Shown: positions 1 to 10,265, counted from the first letter of the stretch. The stretch: DNA of 64,000 nt from Paenibacillus_Z sp042653205 (GCF_042653205.1 NZ_JBHSHY010000005.1:62001-126000); one strand, 5' to 3'. Notes: generated by a model not told the origin, from the letters alone. Numbers and translations: made by a program.

Positions 1-344
1 AGAACCGCCTGCGCATGCAGGGCATGAACCTGGAGCTGTACTACCAGTTCTCCGGCCAAGACGAAGCGGCTCTGCGCGGCCAAATGCGCGGCGACGCCGA
101 GAAGCGCGTCCTCAATAACCTCGTGCTGGAGCAAATCGCGAAGAACGAAGGCATCGAGGCGAGCGACGAGGACCTGAACGAAGAGCTCGAGAACCTCTCG
201 ACGCAGTACAACCGCCCGGCTGCCGAGCTGCGCGGCATCTTCGAAGCTAACGGCAACCTTGACAACATCAAGGAAGACCTCGTGCTTCGCAAGACGATCA
301 AGTTCCTGCTCGAGAACAGCAAGCCGGAGACGGTCGTTGCCTAA
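1..344 (+). CDS. tig: Trigger factor, C-terminal part (5' truncated by window edge)
   Basis: The reading frame is open from base 3 and ends with TAA at 342-344. The visible 114 or so residues match the helical C-terminal chaperone arms of trigger factor, the ribosome-associated peptidyl-prolyl isomerase and chaperone that meets nascent chains at the exit tunnel. The segment is rich in Glu, Asn and Lys and ends in the typical helix before a short tail (KPETVVA). The ribosome-binding and FKBP domains lie outside the window. A strong hairpin terminator follows directly, so the downstream clp genes have their own promoter. The identification rests on sequence character and on the clpX/lon neighbourhood, which is the B. 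subtilis order. Confidence 0.9.
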   Translation, partial: NRLRMQGMNLELYYQFSGQDEAALRGQMRGDAEKRVLNNLVLEQIAKNEGIEASDEDLNEELENLSTQYNRPAAELRGIFEANGNLDNIKEDLVLRKTIKFLLENSKPETVVA

Positions 345-374
345 TCGGCATTACAACTGAACCTCTATATACGG

Positions 375-406
375 ATAAGGCACGTTCATACGTGCCTTAT
401 TTTATC
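375..406 (+). terminator. Rho-independent terminator after tig
   Basis: A perfect 10-bp stem (ATAAGGCACG at 375-384 with CGTGCCTTAT at 391-400) encloses a 6-nt loop and runs into a T-rich tail (TTTAT). It ends the tig transcript. Confidence 0.85.
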
Positions 407-479
407 CTCGGCGCGTTTTTCGGCGCGCTGTCGCGTACATATGTATTTGCCCGTATCGTATAATGTAGTATTCAGAAAA

Positions 480-508
480 ATGACATTGCATTCGGAACAT
501 GTTAGAAT
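480..508 (+). promoter_or_regulatory. Sigma-A promoter of clpP
   Basis: The -35 ATGACA (480-485) and the -10 TAGAAT (503-508) are 17 nt apart. The -10 is preceded by TG at 500-501, giving an extended -10. Transcription would start about 35 nt before the clpP start codon. No CtsR-type direct repeat (GGTCAAA) is visible nearby, although CtsR controls clpP in B. subtilis. Confidence 0.7.
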
Positions 509-550
509 AAGAAGTGCTTTACAAGTCGATAACGAGAGAAGGTTGGTCGC

Positions 551-1132
551 ATGAATCTGGTACCTATGGTCGTTGAGCAAACGAATCGGGGAGAGCGTTC
601 TTACGATATTTACTCCCGTCTTTTGAAGGATCGGATTATCTTTCTTGGTAGTGCGATCGACGACGACGTAGCCAATGCCGTCATCGCGCAGCTGCTGTTC
701 CTCGCGGCTGACGATCCGGAGAAGGACATTCATCTGTACATTAACTCACCGGGCGGTTCCGTAACTGCAGGAATGGGTATTTACGATACGATGCAGTTTA
801 TTAAGCCGGATGTGTCGACGATTTGCGTCGGACTCGCCGCCAGCATGGGCTCGCTCCTGCTTACGGCCGGCGCCAAAGGCAAGCGCTTCGCGCTGCCGAA
901 CAGCGAAGTCATGATTCATCAGCCGCTCGGCGGGGTGCGCGGCCAAGCTTCCGACATTGCCATCCATGCGGACTGGATTTTGAAGACGAAGAAGAAGCTG
1001 AACCAGATTCTGGCGGACCGTACGGGCCAGCCGTACGAACGTATCGACCGCGATACGGATCGCGACAATTTCATGAGCGCCGAAGATGCATTGCAATACG
1101 GCCTGATCGATAAAGTCGTTACGTCCCTGTAA
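551..1132 (+). CDS. clpP: ATP-dependent Clp protease proteolytic subunit ClpP
   Basis: This 193-residue serine peptidase forms the double-heptamer chamber that degrades proteins fed in by ClpX or ClpC. The catalytic triad is visible: Ser98 in GLAASMGS, His123 in MIHQPLGG, and Asp172. The length is the family norm. AGAAGG (537-542) provides the ribosome binding site 8 nt before the ATG. clpX follows after 41 nt without a terminator, so the protease and its unfoldase are probably co-transcribed. In B. subtilis clpP is not next to clpX, so the pairing here resembles proteobacteria and other Firmicutes more than Bacillus. The call is secure. Confidence 0.98.
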   Translation: MNLVPMVVEQTNRGERSYDIYSRLLKDRIIFLGSAIDDDVANAVIAQLLFLAADDPEKDIHLYINSPGGSVTAGMGIYDTMQFIKPDVSTICVGLAASMGSLLLTAGAKGKRFALPNSEVMIHQPLGGVRGQASDIAIHADWILKTKKKLNQILADRTGQPYERIDRDTDRDNFMSAEDALQYGLIDKVVTSL

Positions 1133-1173
1133 GCTTCTCCGTACAGTCGAACCAACAAGAAGGGGTGAAATCC

Positions 1174-2430
1174 ATGTTTAAATTCAACGACGAAAAAGGC
1201 CAATTGAAATGCTCGTTCTGCGGCAAGTCGCAGGATCAAGTGCGCAAGCTTGTGGCCGGACCGGGCGTTTATATATGTGATGAATGCATCGAACTGTGCA
1301 CCGAAATCGTCGAGGAAGAGCTCGGCCACGAGGAAGAGCTCGATCTGAAGGACATTCCGAAGCCGCGCGACATCCGCAATATTTTGGATTCGTACGTCAT
1401 CGGCCAGGAGCAGGCGAAAAAATCGCTCTCCGTCGCGGTGTATAACCATTACAAGCGCGTGAATTCGCAGAACAAGCTGGAAGACGTCGAGCTCCAGAAG
1501 AGCAACATTTTGCTCGTCGGCCCGACGGGCTCCGGCAAGACGCTGCTCGCGCAGACGATGGCGAAGATCTTGAACGTTCCGTTCGCGATCGCGGACGCGA
1601 CTTCCCTCACGGAAGCGGGCTACGTCGGCGAGGATGTCGAGAACATCCTGCTGAAGCTCATCCAAGCGGCCGATTACGACGTGGAGAAAGCCGAACGCGG
1701 CATTATCTACATCGATGAGATCGATAAAGTGGCGCGCAAATCGGAGAATCCTTCGATTACGCGCGACGTGTCGGGCGAAGGCGTGCAGCAAGCGCTGCTC
1801 AAAATCCTCGAAGGCACGGTCGCTTCCGTCCCGCCGCAAGGCGGGCGCAAGCATCCTCACCAAGAGTTCATCCAAATCGACACGACGAACATCCTGTTCA
1901 TTTGCGGCGGAGCGTTCGACGGGCTGGAGCAGTTGATCAAACGGCGCATCGGCAAAAAAGTGATTGGTTTCAACGCGTCCGGCGACGGGCAGAAGGACCT
2001 GAAAGCAGGGGAATACCTGTCGATGGTGCTGCCGGAAGACTTGCTGAAATTCGGGCTTATCCCGGAATTCGTCGGCCGTCTGCCGGTCATCTCGACGCTG
2101 GAGCCGCTTGACGAAGGCGCGCTTGTCCGCATTCTCTCCGAGCCGAAGAACGCGCTCGTGAAGCAGTATCAGAAGCTGCTCGAGATGGACAACGTGAAGC
2201 TGGAGTTCGAAATGGGCGCGCTCGAAGCGATCGCCAAAGAAGCGATCAAGCGCAACACCGGCGCCCGCGGCCTGCGCGCGATCATCGAGGGCTTGATGCT
2301 CGACGTGATGTACGAAGTGCCGTCGCGCGACGACGTGAGCAGCTGCCTGATCACGGAGAAGGTCGTGCAGGACCGGATCATGCCGGAACTGGTCTCCAAG
2401 AAGGGCAAGAAGAAAGAAGAAAGCGCCTGA
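1174..2430 (+). CDS. clpX: ATP-dependent Clp protease ATPase subunit ClpX
   Basis: AAA+ unfoldase of 418 residues that selects substrates and threads them into ClpP. The N-terminal zinc-binding domain has Cys13-x2-Cys16 and Cys35-x2-Cys38. The ATPase core has Walker A GPTGSGKT (116-123), Walker B IIYIDEID and the sensor-2 motif GARGLR. The ATG at 1174 is preferred over the in-frame GTG at 1165, because the purine-rich AAGGGGTG (about 1160-1167) is properly spaced only for the ATG. A long hairpin at 2455-2501 separates this gene from ispG. Confidence 0.98.
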   Translation: MFKFNDEKGQLKCSFCGKSQDQVRKLVAGPGVYICDECIELCTEIVEEELGHEEELDLKDIPKPRDIRNILDSYVIGQEQAKKSLSVAVYNHYKRVNSQNKLEDVELQKSNILLVGPTGSGKTLLAQTMAKILNVPFAIADATSLTEAGYVGEDVENILLKLIQAADYDVEKAERGIIYIDEIDKVARKSENPSITRDVSGEGVQQALLKILEGTVASVPPQGGRKHPHQEFIQIDTTNILFICGGAFDGLEQLIKRRIGKKVIGFNASGDGQKDLKAGEYLSMVLPEDLLKFGLIPEFVGRLPVISTLEPLDEGALVRILSEPKNALVKQYQKLLEMDNVKLEFEMGALEAIAKEAIKRNTGARGLRAIIEGLMLDVMYEVPSRDDVSSCLITEKVVQDRIMPELVSKKGKKKEESA

Positions 2431-2454
2431 TCCACTAAATAACACTTCAAACGT

Positions 2455-2501
2455 TTCCACCTCTGCCTGCCGCCGGTTTTTCGCGGTTTGCAGGGGTGGA
2501 A
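2455..2501 (+). other. Intercistronic hairpin between clpX and ispG
   Basis: A 12-bp stem with one G-T pair (TTCCACCTCTGC at 2455-2466 with GCAGGGGTGGAA at 2490-2501) encloses a smaller CCGC/GCGG hairpin. No T-run follows, so it is not a standard terminator. It ends 12 nt before the ispG ribosome binding site. It could be an mRNA stabiliser or processing site, or part of an ispG leader. Confidence 0.6.
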
Positions 2502-2529
2502 CTTTGACGTTCATGGGAGAGGTTACCAT

Positions 2530-3651
2530 ATGTTTTTGCGCAAGGATACGGTTCCGGTCAAAGTCGGTCCGCTGACGATCGGCGGCAGCGACGAGGTCAT
2601 CATTCAGAGCATGTGCACGACGAAGACGGCGGACGTCGAAGCGACCGTCGCCGAGATTTTGCGTCTTGAGGAAGCCGGCTGCCAGATCGTCCGCGTCACT
2701 GTCAACAACAAGGAAGCGGCCGAAGCGATCAAGGAAATCAAGAAACGGATTCATATTCCGCTCGTCGCAGACATTCATTTCGATTACCGGCTGGCGCTGG
2801 CCGCCATCGAGAACGGCGTCGACAAGGTGCGGATCAATCCCGGCAACATCGGCCGCCGCGAGAAAGTCGAAGCGGTCGTGAAGGCGTGCAAGGAGCGCAA
2901 TATTCCGATCCGGATCGGCGTCAATGCCGGCTCGCTGGAAAACCATCTGCTCGAGAAGTACGGTTATCCGACGCCCGAAGCGATGGTCGAGAGCGCGCTC
3001 TTTCATATCGGAATTTTGGAGGAGCTGGATTTCCGCGACATCATCGTCTCGCTGAAAGCGTCCGACGTGCCGATGGCCATCGCGGCGTACCGCATGGCGG
3101 CCGAACAGATCCGATATCCGCTGCACCTGGGCATCACGGAAGCGGGTACGCTGCATTCCGGCACGATCAAGAGCTCCGCGGGCATCGGCGCCCTGCTTGC
3201 CATGGGGATCGGCAACACGGTGCGCATCAGCCTGAGCGCCGACCCGGTCGAGGAAGTGAAGGTCGCACGCGAGCTGCTGAAGACGTTCGGGCTGATCACG
3301 AACGCCGCGACGCTCGTCTCCTGCCCGACCTGCGGACGTCTCGACATCGACCTCTTCTCGATTGCCAACGAAGTCGAAGACTATATCAGCAAGATCAAGG
3401 TACCGATTAAAGTATCGGTGCTGGGCTGCGCGGTCAACGGACCGGGCGAAGCGCGGGAGGCCGACATTGGCATCGCGGGCGCGCGGGGCGAAGGCATGCT
3501 GTTCCGGTACGGGGAAATGATCCGGAAAGTGCCGGAAGCCGAGCTGCTGGCCGAGCTGAAGAAGGAAATCGACGAAATCGTCCGCGTCTTCGAAGCGACG
3601 GGCGAAATTCCCGGCCGCAAGCATCAGCCGGGGGCGCACGCGAACGTTTAA
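2530..3651 (+). CDS. ispG: 4-hydroxy-3-methylbut-2-en-1-yl diphosphate synthase (IspG/GcpE)
   Basis: This 373-residue iron-sulfur enzyme of the MEP isoprenoid pathway converts methylerythritol cyclodiphosphate to HMBPP. The N-terminal TIM barrel starts with VKVGPLTIGG and IQSMCTTKT. The C-terminal 4Fe-4S domain has Cys265 and Cys268 (CPTC), Cys300 and Glu307 (GCAVNGPGEAR). The ATG at 2530 has GGGAGAGG (2514-2522) upstream. An in-frame start at 2488 would add 14 unconserved residues lying inside the upstream hairpin and was rejected. Its place between clpX and lonB departs from B. subtilis, where lonB follows clpX directly. A terminator follows. Confidence 0.95.
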   Translation: MFLRKDTVPVKVGPLTIGGSDEVIIQSMCTTKTADVEATVAEILRLEEAGCQIVRVTVNNKEAAEAIKEIKKRIHIPLVADIHFDYRLALAAIENGVDKVRINPGNIGRREKVEAVVKACKERNIPIRIGVNAGSLENHLLEKYGYPTPEAMVESALFHIGILEELDFRDIIVSLKASDVPMAIAAYRMAAEQIRYPLHLGITEAGTLHSGTIKSSAGIGALLAMGIGNTVRISLSADPVEEVKVARELLKTFGLITNAATLVSCPTCGRLDIDLFSIANEVEDYISKIKVPIKVSVLGCAVNGPGEAREADIGIAGARGEGMLFRYGEMIRKVPEAELLAELKKEIDEIVRVFEATGEIPGRKHQPGAHANV

Positions 3652-3685
3652 CCATCAAACTTTAGTGCAATAGCGCGATTATTCC

Positions 3686-3739
3686 ATCCGGCCCGGGGCA
3701 ATACTGAACAGTATACGCCCTGTAGAGGCCGGATTTTTT
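3686..3739 (+). terminator. Extended hairpin terminator after ispG
   Basis: ATCCGGCC (3686-3693) pairs with GGCCGGAT (3727-3734). The interior folds further (GGGC/GCCC, then ATACT/AGTAT around GAAC). A run of six T residues begins at 3734. Confidence 0.8.
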
Positions 3740-3793
3740 AGGTACGGGAAGAACGGCAGAGCTGTCCTTTCTGTAACGGGAGGAGTAACGCAT

Positions 3794-5500
3794 ATGAGTT
3801 TAAGTGTGGTTCTGATGTTCATTCAAGTGTTTTTCGCGATCGTGATCGGCTTGTATTTCTGGAATTTGCTGCGCAATCAGAAGACGAATCGGACGGCGGT
3901 CGACCGGGAGTCGCGCAAGGAGATGGATAAGCTGCGCAAGCTGCGCTCCGTATCGCTGACGAAGCCGCTGTCTGAGAAGACGCGCCCGCAGACGATCAAC
4001 GACATCGTCGGCCAGCGGGACGGCCTTCGGGCATTGAAAGCCGCGCTGTGCAGCGCCAACCCGCAGCATGTCATCATATATGGACCTCCGGGCGTCGGCA
4101 AGACGGCTGCGGCCCGCGTCGTCCTGGAAGAAGCGAAAAAAAATCCGGCCTCCCCGTTTTTGGCGGACGCTAAGTTCACCGAGATCGACGCGACGACAGC
4201 CCGGTTCGATGAACGCGGCATCGCGGATCCGCTGATCGGCTCCGTGCACGATCCGATCTATCAAGGCGCCGGAGCCATGGGCGTCGCGGGCATTCCGCAG
4301 CCGAAGCCGGGCGCCGTGACGAAAGCGCACGGGGGTATGCTGTTCATCGACGAGATCGGCGAATTGCATCCGATCCAGATGAATAAATTGTTAAAAGTGC
4401 TGGAAGATCGCAAGGTGTATTTGGAGAGCGCGTACTATAATTCGGAAGACACCAACATTCCGATGTACATTCACGATATTTTTCAGAACGGGCTTCCCGC
4501 GGATTTCCGGCTGGTCGGGGCTACGACGCGTTCGCCGCAGGAGCTGCCACCGGCGCTTCGCTCCCGCTGCATGGAGATTTATTTCCGTCCGCTTCTACCG
4601 GACGAAATCTCGGAAATCGCCGTCAACGCGCTCAAGAAGATCGGCTTGCCGCCGTCGCAGGAGGCGGTCGACGTCGTCACGCGTTACGCGACGAACGGCC
4701 GCGAAGCGGTCAACGTCATCCAGCTCGCCGCCGGCCTTGCGCTGTCGGAGAAGCGGGACTCGATCACGGCGTCGGATGTGGAATGGGTTGTCAACAGCAG
4801 CCAAATCCCGCCGCGTCCGGACCGGAAGGTGCCGGCTACGCCGCAGGTCGGTTTCGTGAACGGGCTTGCCGTGTATGGGCCTAATATGGGCACGCTGCTG
4901 GAGATCGAAGTCAGCGCCATCGCGGCGCGTCCGGGCAAAGGCGTCTATACCATCACGGGCGTCGTGGACGAGGAGGAGCTCGGAGGCGGCAGCAGCCGGA
5001 CGCTGCGGCGCAAAAGCATGGCGAAAGGCTCGATCGAGAACGTGCTGACCGTGCTGCGGCGGATGGGCATGAAGCCGGAGAATTACGACCTGCATATCAA
5101 CTTTCCGGGCGGCACGCCGATCGACGGCCCTTCGGCGGGCATCGCGATGGCGACGGCGATCGCCTCCGCGATCAAAGGCGAGCCGATCAACAATAAGCTG
5201 GCCATGACCGGCGAGATGGGCATCCACGGCAATGTGAAGCCGGTCGGCGGCGTGCTGGCGAAAGTCGAAGCGGCGTTCCAGGCAGGCGCCGATACCGTGA
5301 TCATTCCGCGCGAGAACTGGCAGGCGATTTTCGCGGATCTGCAGGGCGTCCGGGTCATTCCGGTCGACCACGTCGAAGAAGTATTCCGGCATGTGTTCGG
5401 GGCCGAGTACATGGAGACGCCGGCATCGGCGCCGGTCCAATCGGCCGACGTGTTCATCGCGACCGGCCTGCCTTATTTGCAGGCGGATTCCGTAGAGTGA
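3794..5500 (+). CDS. lonB: ATP-dependent protease LonB (sporulation Lon, membrane-anchored)
   Basis: This 568-residue Lon-family protease lacks the large Lon N-domain and instead starts with a hydrophobic segment (about 4-26) that should anchor it in the membrane. The AAA+ module has Walker A GPPGVGKT (97-104) and Walker B MLFIDEIGE. The C-terminal protease domain carries the Ser447 (DGPSAG) and Lys490 (GGVLAK) dyad. In B. subtilis LonB is made in the forespore under sigma-F and sits between clpX and lonA, as here apart from the ispG insertion. GGGAGGAG before the ATG supports the start. I saw no convincing sigma-F promoter in the 50 nt after the ispG terminator. Confidence 0.95.
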   Translation: MSLSVVLMFIQVFFAIVIGLYFWNLLRNQKTNRTAVDRESRKEMDKLRKLRSVSLTKPLSEKTRPQTINDIVGQRDGLRALKAALCSANPQHVIIYGPPGVGKTAAARVVLEEAKKNPASPFLADAKFTEIDATTARFDERGIADPLIGSVHDPIYQGAGAMGVAGIPQPKPGAVTKAHGGMLFIDEIGELHPIQMNKLLKVLEDRKVYLESAYYNSEDTNIPMYIHDIFQNGLPADFRLVGATTRSPQELPPALRSRCMEIYFRPLLPDEISEIAVNALKKIGLPPSQEAVDVVTRYATNGREAVNVIQLAAGLALSEKRDSITASDVEWVVNSSQIPPRPDRKVPATPQVGFVNGLAVYGPNMGTLLEIEVSAIAARPGKGVYTITGVVDEEELGGGSSRTLRRKSMAKGSIENVLTVLRRMGMKPENYDLHINFPGGTPIDGPSAGIAMATAIASAIKGEPINNKLAMTGEMGIHGNVKPVGGVLAKVEAAFQAGADTVIIPRENWQAIFADLQGVRVIPVDHVEEVFRHVFGAEYMETPASAPVQSADVFIATGLPYLQADSVE

Positions 5501-5587
5501 TAAAATGGAGAAAGGCTTTAAGACTGAAGCCCGAAGTTTTCGGTCACGATAGGGTGAACGCGAAACGTCAACGACGGAGGTGCTGGA

Positions 5588-7942
<2,355 letters not shown>

Positions 7943-7970
7943 CAAGCAAGAGAAAGCAGGTTGTTCATTC

Positions 7971-8600
7971 GTGAAAATATCGAACGTGGAATTCGTCATC
8001 AGTGCCGTAAGGCCTGATCAATACCCCGACGACGCCTTGCCGGAGTTCGCTCTGGCAGGGCGCTCCAACGTCGGCAAGTCGTCGCTCATCAACCGCATAA
8101 TCAACCGCAAGGCTCTGGCCCGCACTAGCTCGCAGCCGGGCAAGACGCAGCAGTTGAATTACTACCGCGTCAACGACCGCTTGTATTTGGTCGACTTTCC
8201 CGGCTACGGTTATGCCAAGGTGTCCAAGGTACAGCGGCAGCAGTTCGGCGAGATGATCGAGACGTACTTAAGCAAGCGGGAGCCGCTCAAGATGGTGCTG
8301 CACATCATCGATATCCGGCACGCGCCGTCGAAGGACGACGTGCTGATGTACGATTGGCTGAAGCATTACGACATCCCGGTTTGCGTCGTCACGACGAAGG
8401 CGGACAAGATTCCGAAGAGCCAGTGGCCGAAGCACGTCAAGATCATTAAGGAAGCGCTGGGCTTCCGTCCGACGGACCGCCACGTGCTGTTCTCGTCCGA
8501 GACGGGGCTCGGCCGCGACGAGCTGTGGGCCGTTATGGAAGAGAGGATCGCGGAAAGCGAAGAAGAAGCGGCAGAAACCGAAGAAGTTTCGATCGAATAG
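7971..8600 (+). CDS. ysxC: Ribosome biogenesis GTP-binding protein YsxC/EngB
   Basis: This 209-residue GTPase is required for late 50S assembly. The GTPase motifs are in order: GRSNVGKSS (G1), DFPGYG (G3), TKAD (G4) and SSET (G5). The start is GTG at 7971, where homology begins (VKISNVEFVISAV). An upstream in-frame ATG at 7896 lies inside lonA and would add 25 basic, unconserved residues. The ribosome binding site AGAAAGCAGG (7951-7960) is modest. The protein ends in an acidic tail (EEEAAETEEVSIE). It probably shares a transcript with lonA. Confidence 0.95.
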   Translation: MKISNVEFVISAVRPDQYPDDALPEFALAGRSNVGKSSLINRIINRKALARTSSQPGKTQQLNYYRVNDRLYLVDFPGYGYAKVSKVQRQQFGEMIETYLSKREPLKMVLHIIDIRHAPSKDDVLMYDWLKHYDIPVCVVTTKADKIPKSQWPKHVKIIKEALGFRPTDRHVLFSSETGLGRDELWAVMEERIAESEEEAAETEEVSIE

Positions 8601-8768
8601 CGAGGATTACGCATAAAAGCGCGGACTCATTGTAGAATCTCCTTCATTTTTCTGAAATATGCGAGAATATCGCGGCTGGGCGGCAGGAATAAAAGACCTC
8701 GATCGGTTATAATATACCTAAGTAGTGGATTTACAATTGCGTTACTTTAAAGAATTGAGGAGATTTTT

Positions 8769-9359
8769 ATGGCTCAGCGGATAGCCACCGAGTATGTGAG
8801 TGCTTCTCTGCAATTAACGGCTGAAGAGATGGCGGGATTTGTCCGGTTTTTCGAAGACCAGCATGTCAAGCATCAAGTGCGGGTACTGGATAACGGCAAT
8901 CACGAGATGGTTCTCGAGGACGACGCAGGACGAGAAGAGGTCCGCTTAACTTTCGAGCGTCAGCAAGACCGGTTTGTAAGCTTGCTTTCCTGCCGCATCA
9001 TGCATCCCAAACTGACGAACGCCATGCGCAAGGCTGTAGCGGCGTTCCGAGGCGACGCGATCGTCAACCGCATTTATCCGACCTATACGATGACCTATCA
9101 CTACGAGCAAGGCAACGTTCGCAAAATCGTCGAACATAAAAACAAGGAAGCGAGAGTGATCTTTGAGTTCAAGGACACGGTCGGCCAACTGGAAGCGGCG
9201 TTCCGGATCATGGACATCGAACATGAGATCCAAGTCGCGCAAGGCGCGATCGACCAGCTCTTGGACTTGCGGAATCAATGCAGCGACCGCGCGCAAATTG
9301 CCCTTATCGACGAGCGTTTAGCTTCTTATACAAGGCAGTTGTTCATGCTGGAAGCGTGA
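8769..9359 (+). CDS. Protein of unknown function (196 aa) upstream of speD
   Basis: I do not recognise this family. The frame is real: GAGGAG (8756-8761) is well placed before the ATG, codon use matches neighbours and a clean terminator follows. The protein is cytoplasmic, with no signal or membrane segment. The first 125 residues alternate short hydrophobic and charged stretches consistent with a beta-rich domain (for example the Tyr-rich stretch YPTYTMTYHYEQ around 104-115). The last 65 residues look helical (GQLEAAFRIMDIEHEIQVAQ and following). A TATAAT box at 8708-8713 lies 55 nt upstream with no good -35. It is transcribed separately from speD, so a shared role is only a guess. Confidence 0.75.
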   Translation: MAQRIATEYVSASLQLTAEEMAGFVRFFEDQHVKHQVRVLDNGNHEMVLEDDAGREEVRLTFERQQDRFVSLLSCRIMHPKLTNAMRKAVAAFRGDAIVNRIYPTYTMTYHYEQGNVRKIVEHKNKEARVIFEFKDTVGQLEAAFRIMDIEHEIQVAQGAIDQLLDLRNQCSDRAQIALIDERLASYTRQLFMLEA

Positions 9360-9385
9360 ACGGCCAGCCTGACATCACACCCGAA

Positions 9386-9410
9386 AGCCGCAGCGATTGC
9401 GGCTTTTTTT
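9386..9410 (+). terminator. Terminator after the 196-aa unknown gene
   Basis: AGCCGCA (9386-9392) pairs with TGCGGCT (9398-9404) over a 5-nt loop, followed by seven T residues to 9410. Confidence 0.88.
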
Positions 9411-9516
9411 GTCCTTTCGGGCGGGGTGGACGAACACAGAATCGGGGTGCGCGACATACGTTTATAATTGGAGTTCGCGTCACGTCCAACGTTCGGTTTT
9501 CGCCCAAAAAAAACTG

Positions 9517-9545
9517 TTGCATTTATCAGCGATAGATGTTATTTT
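9517..9545 (+). promoter_or_regulatory. Extended -10 promoter of speD
   Basis: TTGCAT (9517-9522), a 17-nt spacer and TATTTT (9540-9545) with TG at 9537-9538 form an extended -10 promoter. Transcription would start near 9552, leaving a leader of about 143 nt before speD. A TATAAT at 9463-9468 has no matching -35 and is a weaker candidate. Confidence 0.65.
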
Positions 9546-9567
9546 TATTTTCGTTGCAATGAACTAT

Positions 9568-9694
9568 TAGGAACCAGGATTCACTCAGGACATGGTAATG
9601 TTGCGAGAGGAAAGTCCCCTCGGGCAGTGAATGACGTAGGTCCTAGCGGATGAAATTACTAAACATTTTGTTCCTAGGAAGGGGGAACCGAAAG
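9568..9694 (+). promoter_or_regulatory. Structured speD leader, candidate translational riboswitch (unassigned class)
   Basis: Several helices can be drawn. P1 pairs TAGGAaCC (9568-9575, one bulge) with GGTCCTA (9639-9645). P2 pairs ATTCACT (9579-9585) with AGTGAAT (9626-9632), perfect over 7 bp. Two hairpins sit inside P2: ACAT-GGTA-ATGT (9590-9601) and CGAGAGG with CCCCTCG (9604-9622, one mismatch). Downstream, GTTCCTA (9670-9676) can pair with the same TAGGAAC that makes P1. Alternatively GTTCC (9670-9674) can pair with GGAAC (9684-9688), placing the Shine-Dalgarno AGGAAGGGGG (9676-9685) in the loop and stem. These helices are mutually exclusive, as in an aptamer plus expression platform. 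The folding is drawn by eye; no ligand or family is known to me. Confidence 0.5.
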
Positions 9695-10093
9695 ATGGAA
9701 TATTCAACTTTCGGAAGACACGTTGCGGTTGATACTTGGGGTGTGGATTTTGACCTGCTGAACAACTCGGAGTTTTTACAAGCCCAAATGGTAGAGGCAG
9801 CCGAAGCATGCGGCGCTACCGTATTGTCCGTGCAAGCCAAACAATTTGAACCACAAGGCGCAACAGTGCTCGTACTGCTGTCTGAAAGTCATCTCTCCAT
9901 TCACACGTATCCTGAGAGAGGGTTCGCTGCTCTTGATTGTTATACCTGTGGAGAAACGGTTGACCCACAGCTCGCGATCGACTACATGATGTCCGTGTTG
10001 AAGCCGAAAGTCATGCATGCGAAGAAGCTCGTTCGCGGCATGGGCGAACTGCAAGTCATGGAAGCCGACATGAAGCAAGCGGAGCTTGTGTAA
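9695..10093 (+). CDS. speD: S-adenosylmethionine decarboxylase proenzyme (SpeD/SpeH type)
   Basis: This 132-residue proenzyme of the short Gram-positive class makes decarboxylated SAM, the aminopropyl donor for spermidine. Self-cleavage before Ser65 (SESHLSIHTYPE; the Glu64-Ser65 bond) would generate the pyruvoyl cofactor. The conserved DCYTCG follows at 81-86. The ATG at 9695 has a strong Shine-Dalgarno, AGGAAGGGGG (9676-9685). An in-frame upstream ATG at 9650 lies inside the structured leader and would add 15 unconserved residues. The gene is monocistronic, between its own promoter and terminator. No spermidine synthase gene is in the window. Confidence 0.96.
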   Translation: MEYSTFGRHVAVDTWGVDFDLLNNSEFLQAQMVEAAEACGATVLSVQAKQFEPQGATVLVLLSESHLSIHTYPERGFAALDCYTCGETVDPQLAIDYMMSVLKPKVMHAKKLVRGMGELQVMEADMKQAELV

Positions 10094-10120
10094 CTAACTT
10101 ATTCATCGATGAAAAATGCA

Positions 10121-10148
10121 AGGCTGCGGATGCGTCCGCAGCCTTTTT
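10121..10148 (+). terminator. Terminator after speD
   Basis: AGGCTGCGGA (10121-10130) pairs perfectly with TCCGCAGCCT (10135-10144) over a TGCG loop, followed by a T5 run. Confidence 0.92.
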
Positions 10149-10218
10149 GTATGCCTCGAAACGTCTGGCGCTATTTCAAACAATTTTCATAATTGCAGGG
10201 GTATGGCTTGTCGAACTG

Positions 10219-10227
10219 TGCTATACT
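10219..10227 (+). promoter_or_regulatory. Extended -10 element of the hemA operon promoter
   Basis: TGcTATACT at 10219-10227 is an extended -10, 38 nt before the hemA start. No good -35 is present at the expected distance, which extended -10 promoters tolerate. This would drive the haem operon. Confidence 0.55.
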
Positions 10228-10265
10228 AAGTGATGGAAACCAAGAAGAAGGGCAGGTGAACGCAC

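Noticed and set aside
491..506. GGAACATGTTAG near the clpP promoter as a LexA box
   Set aside because: The half-sites are separated by 2 nt instead of the 4 nt required, and the second half-site is imperfect.
919..3639. Very long minus-strand open frame opposite clpX and ispG
   Set aside because: It is antisense to well-identified genes, is rich in Arg, Ala, Asp and His, and matches no family. Such frames are common opposite GC-rich coding sequence.
9607..9617. GAGGAAAGTCC, identical to the conserved core near the 5' part of RNase P RNA
   Set aside because: The other RNase P core elements and about 250 nt of length are missing before speD begins. The motif is better explained as part of the leader hairpin CGAGAGG/CCCCTCG.
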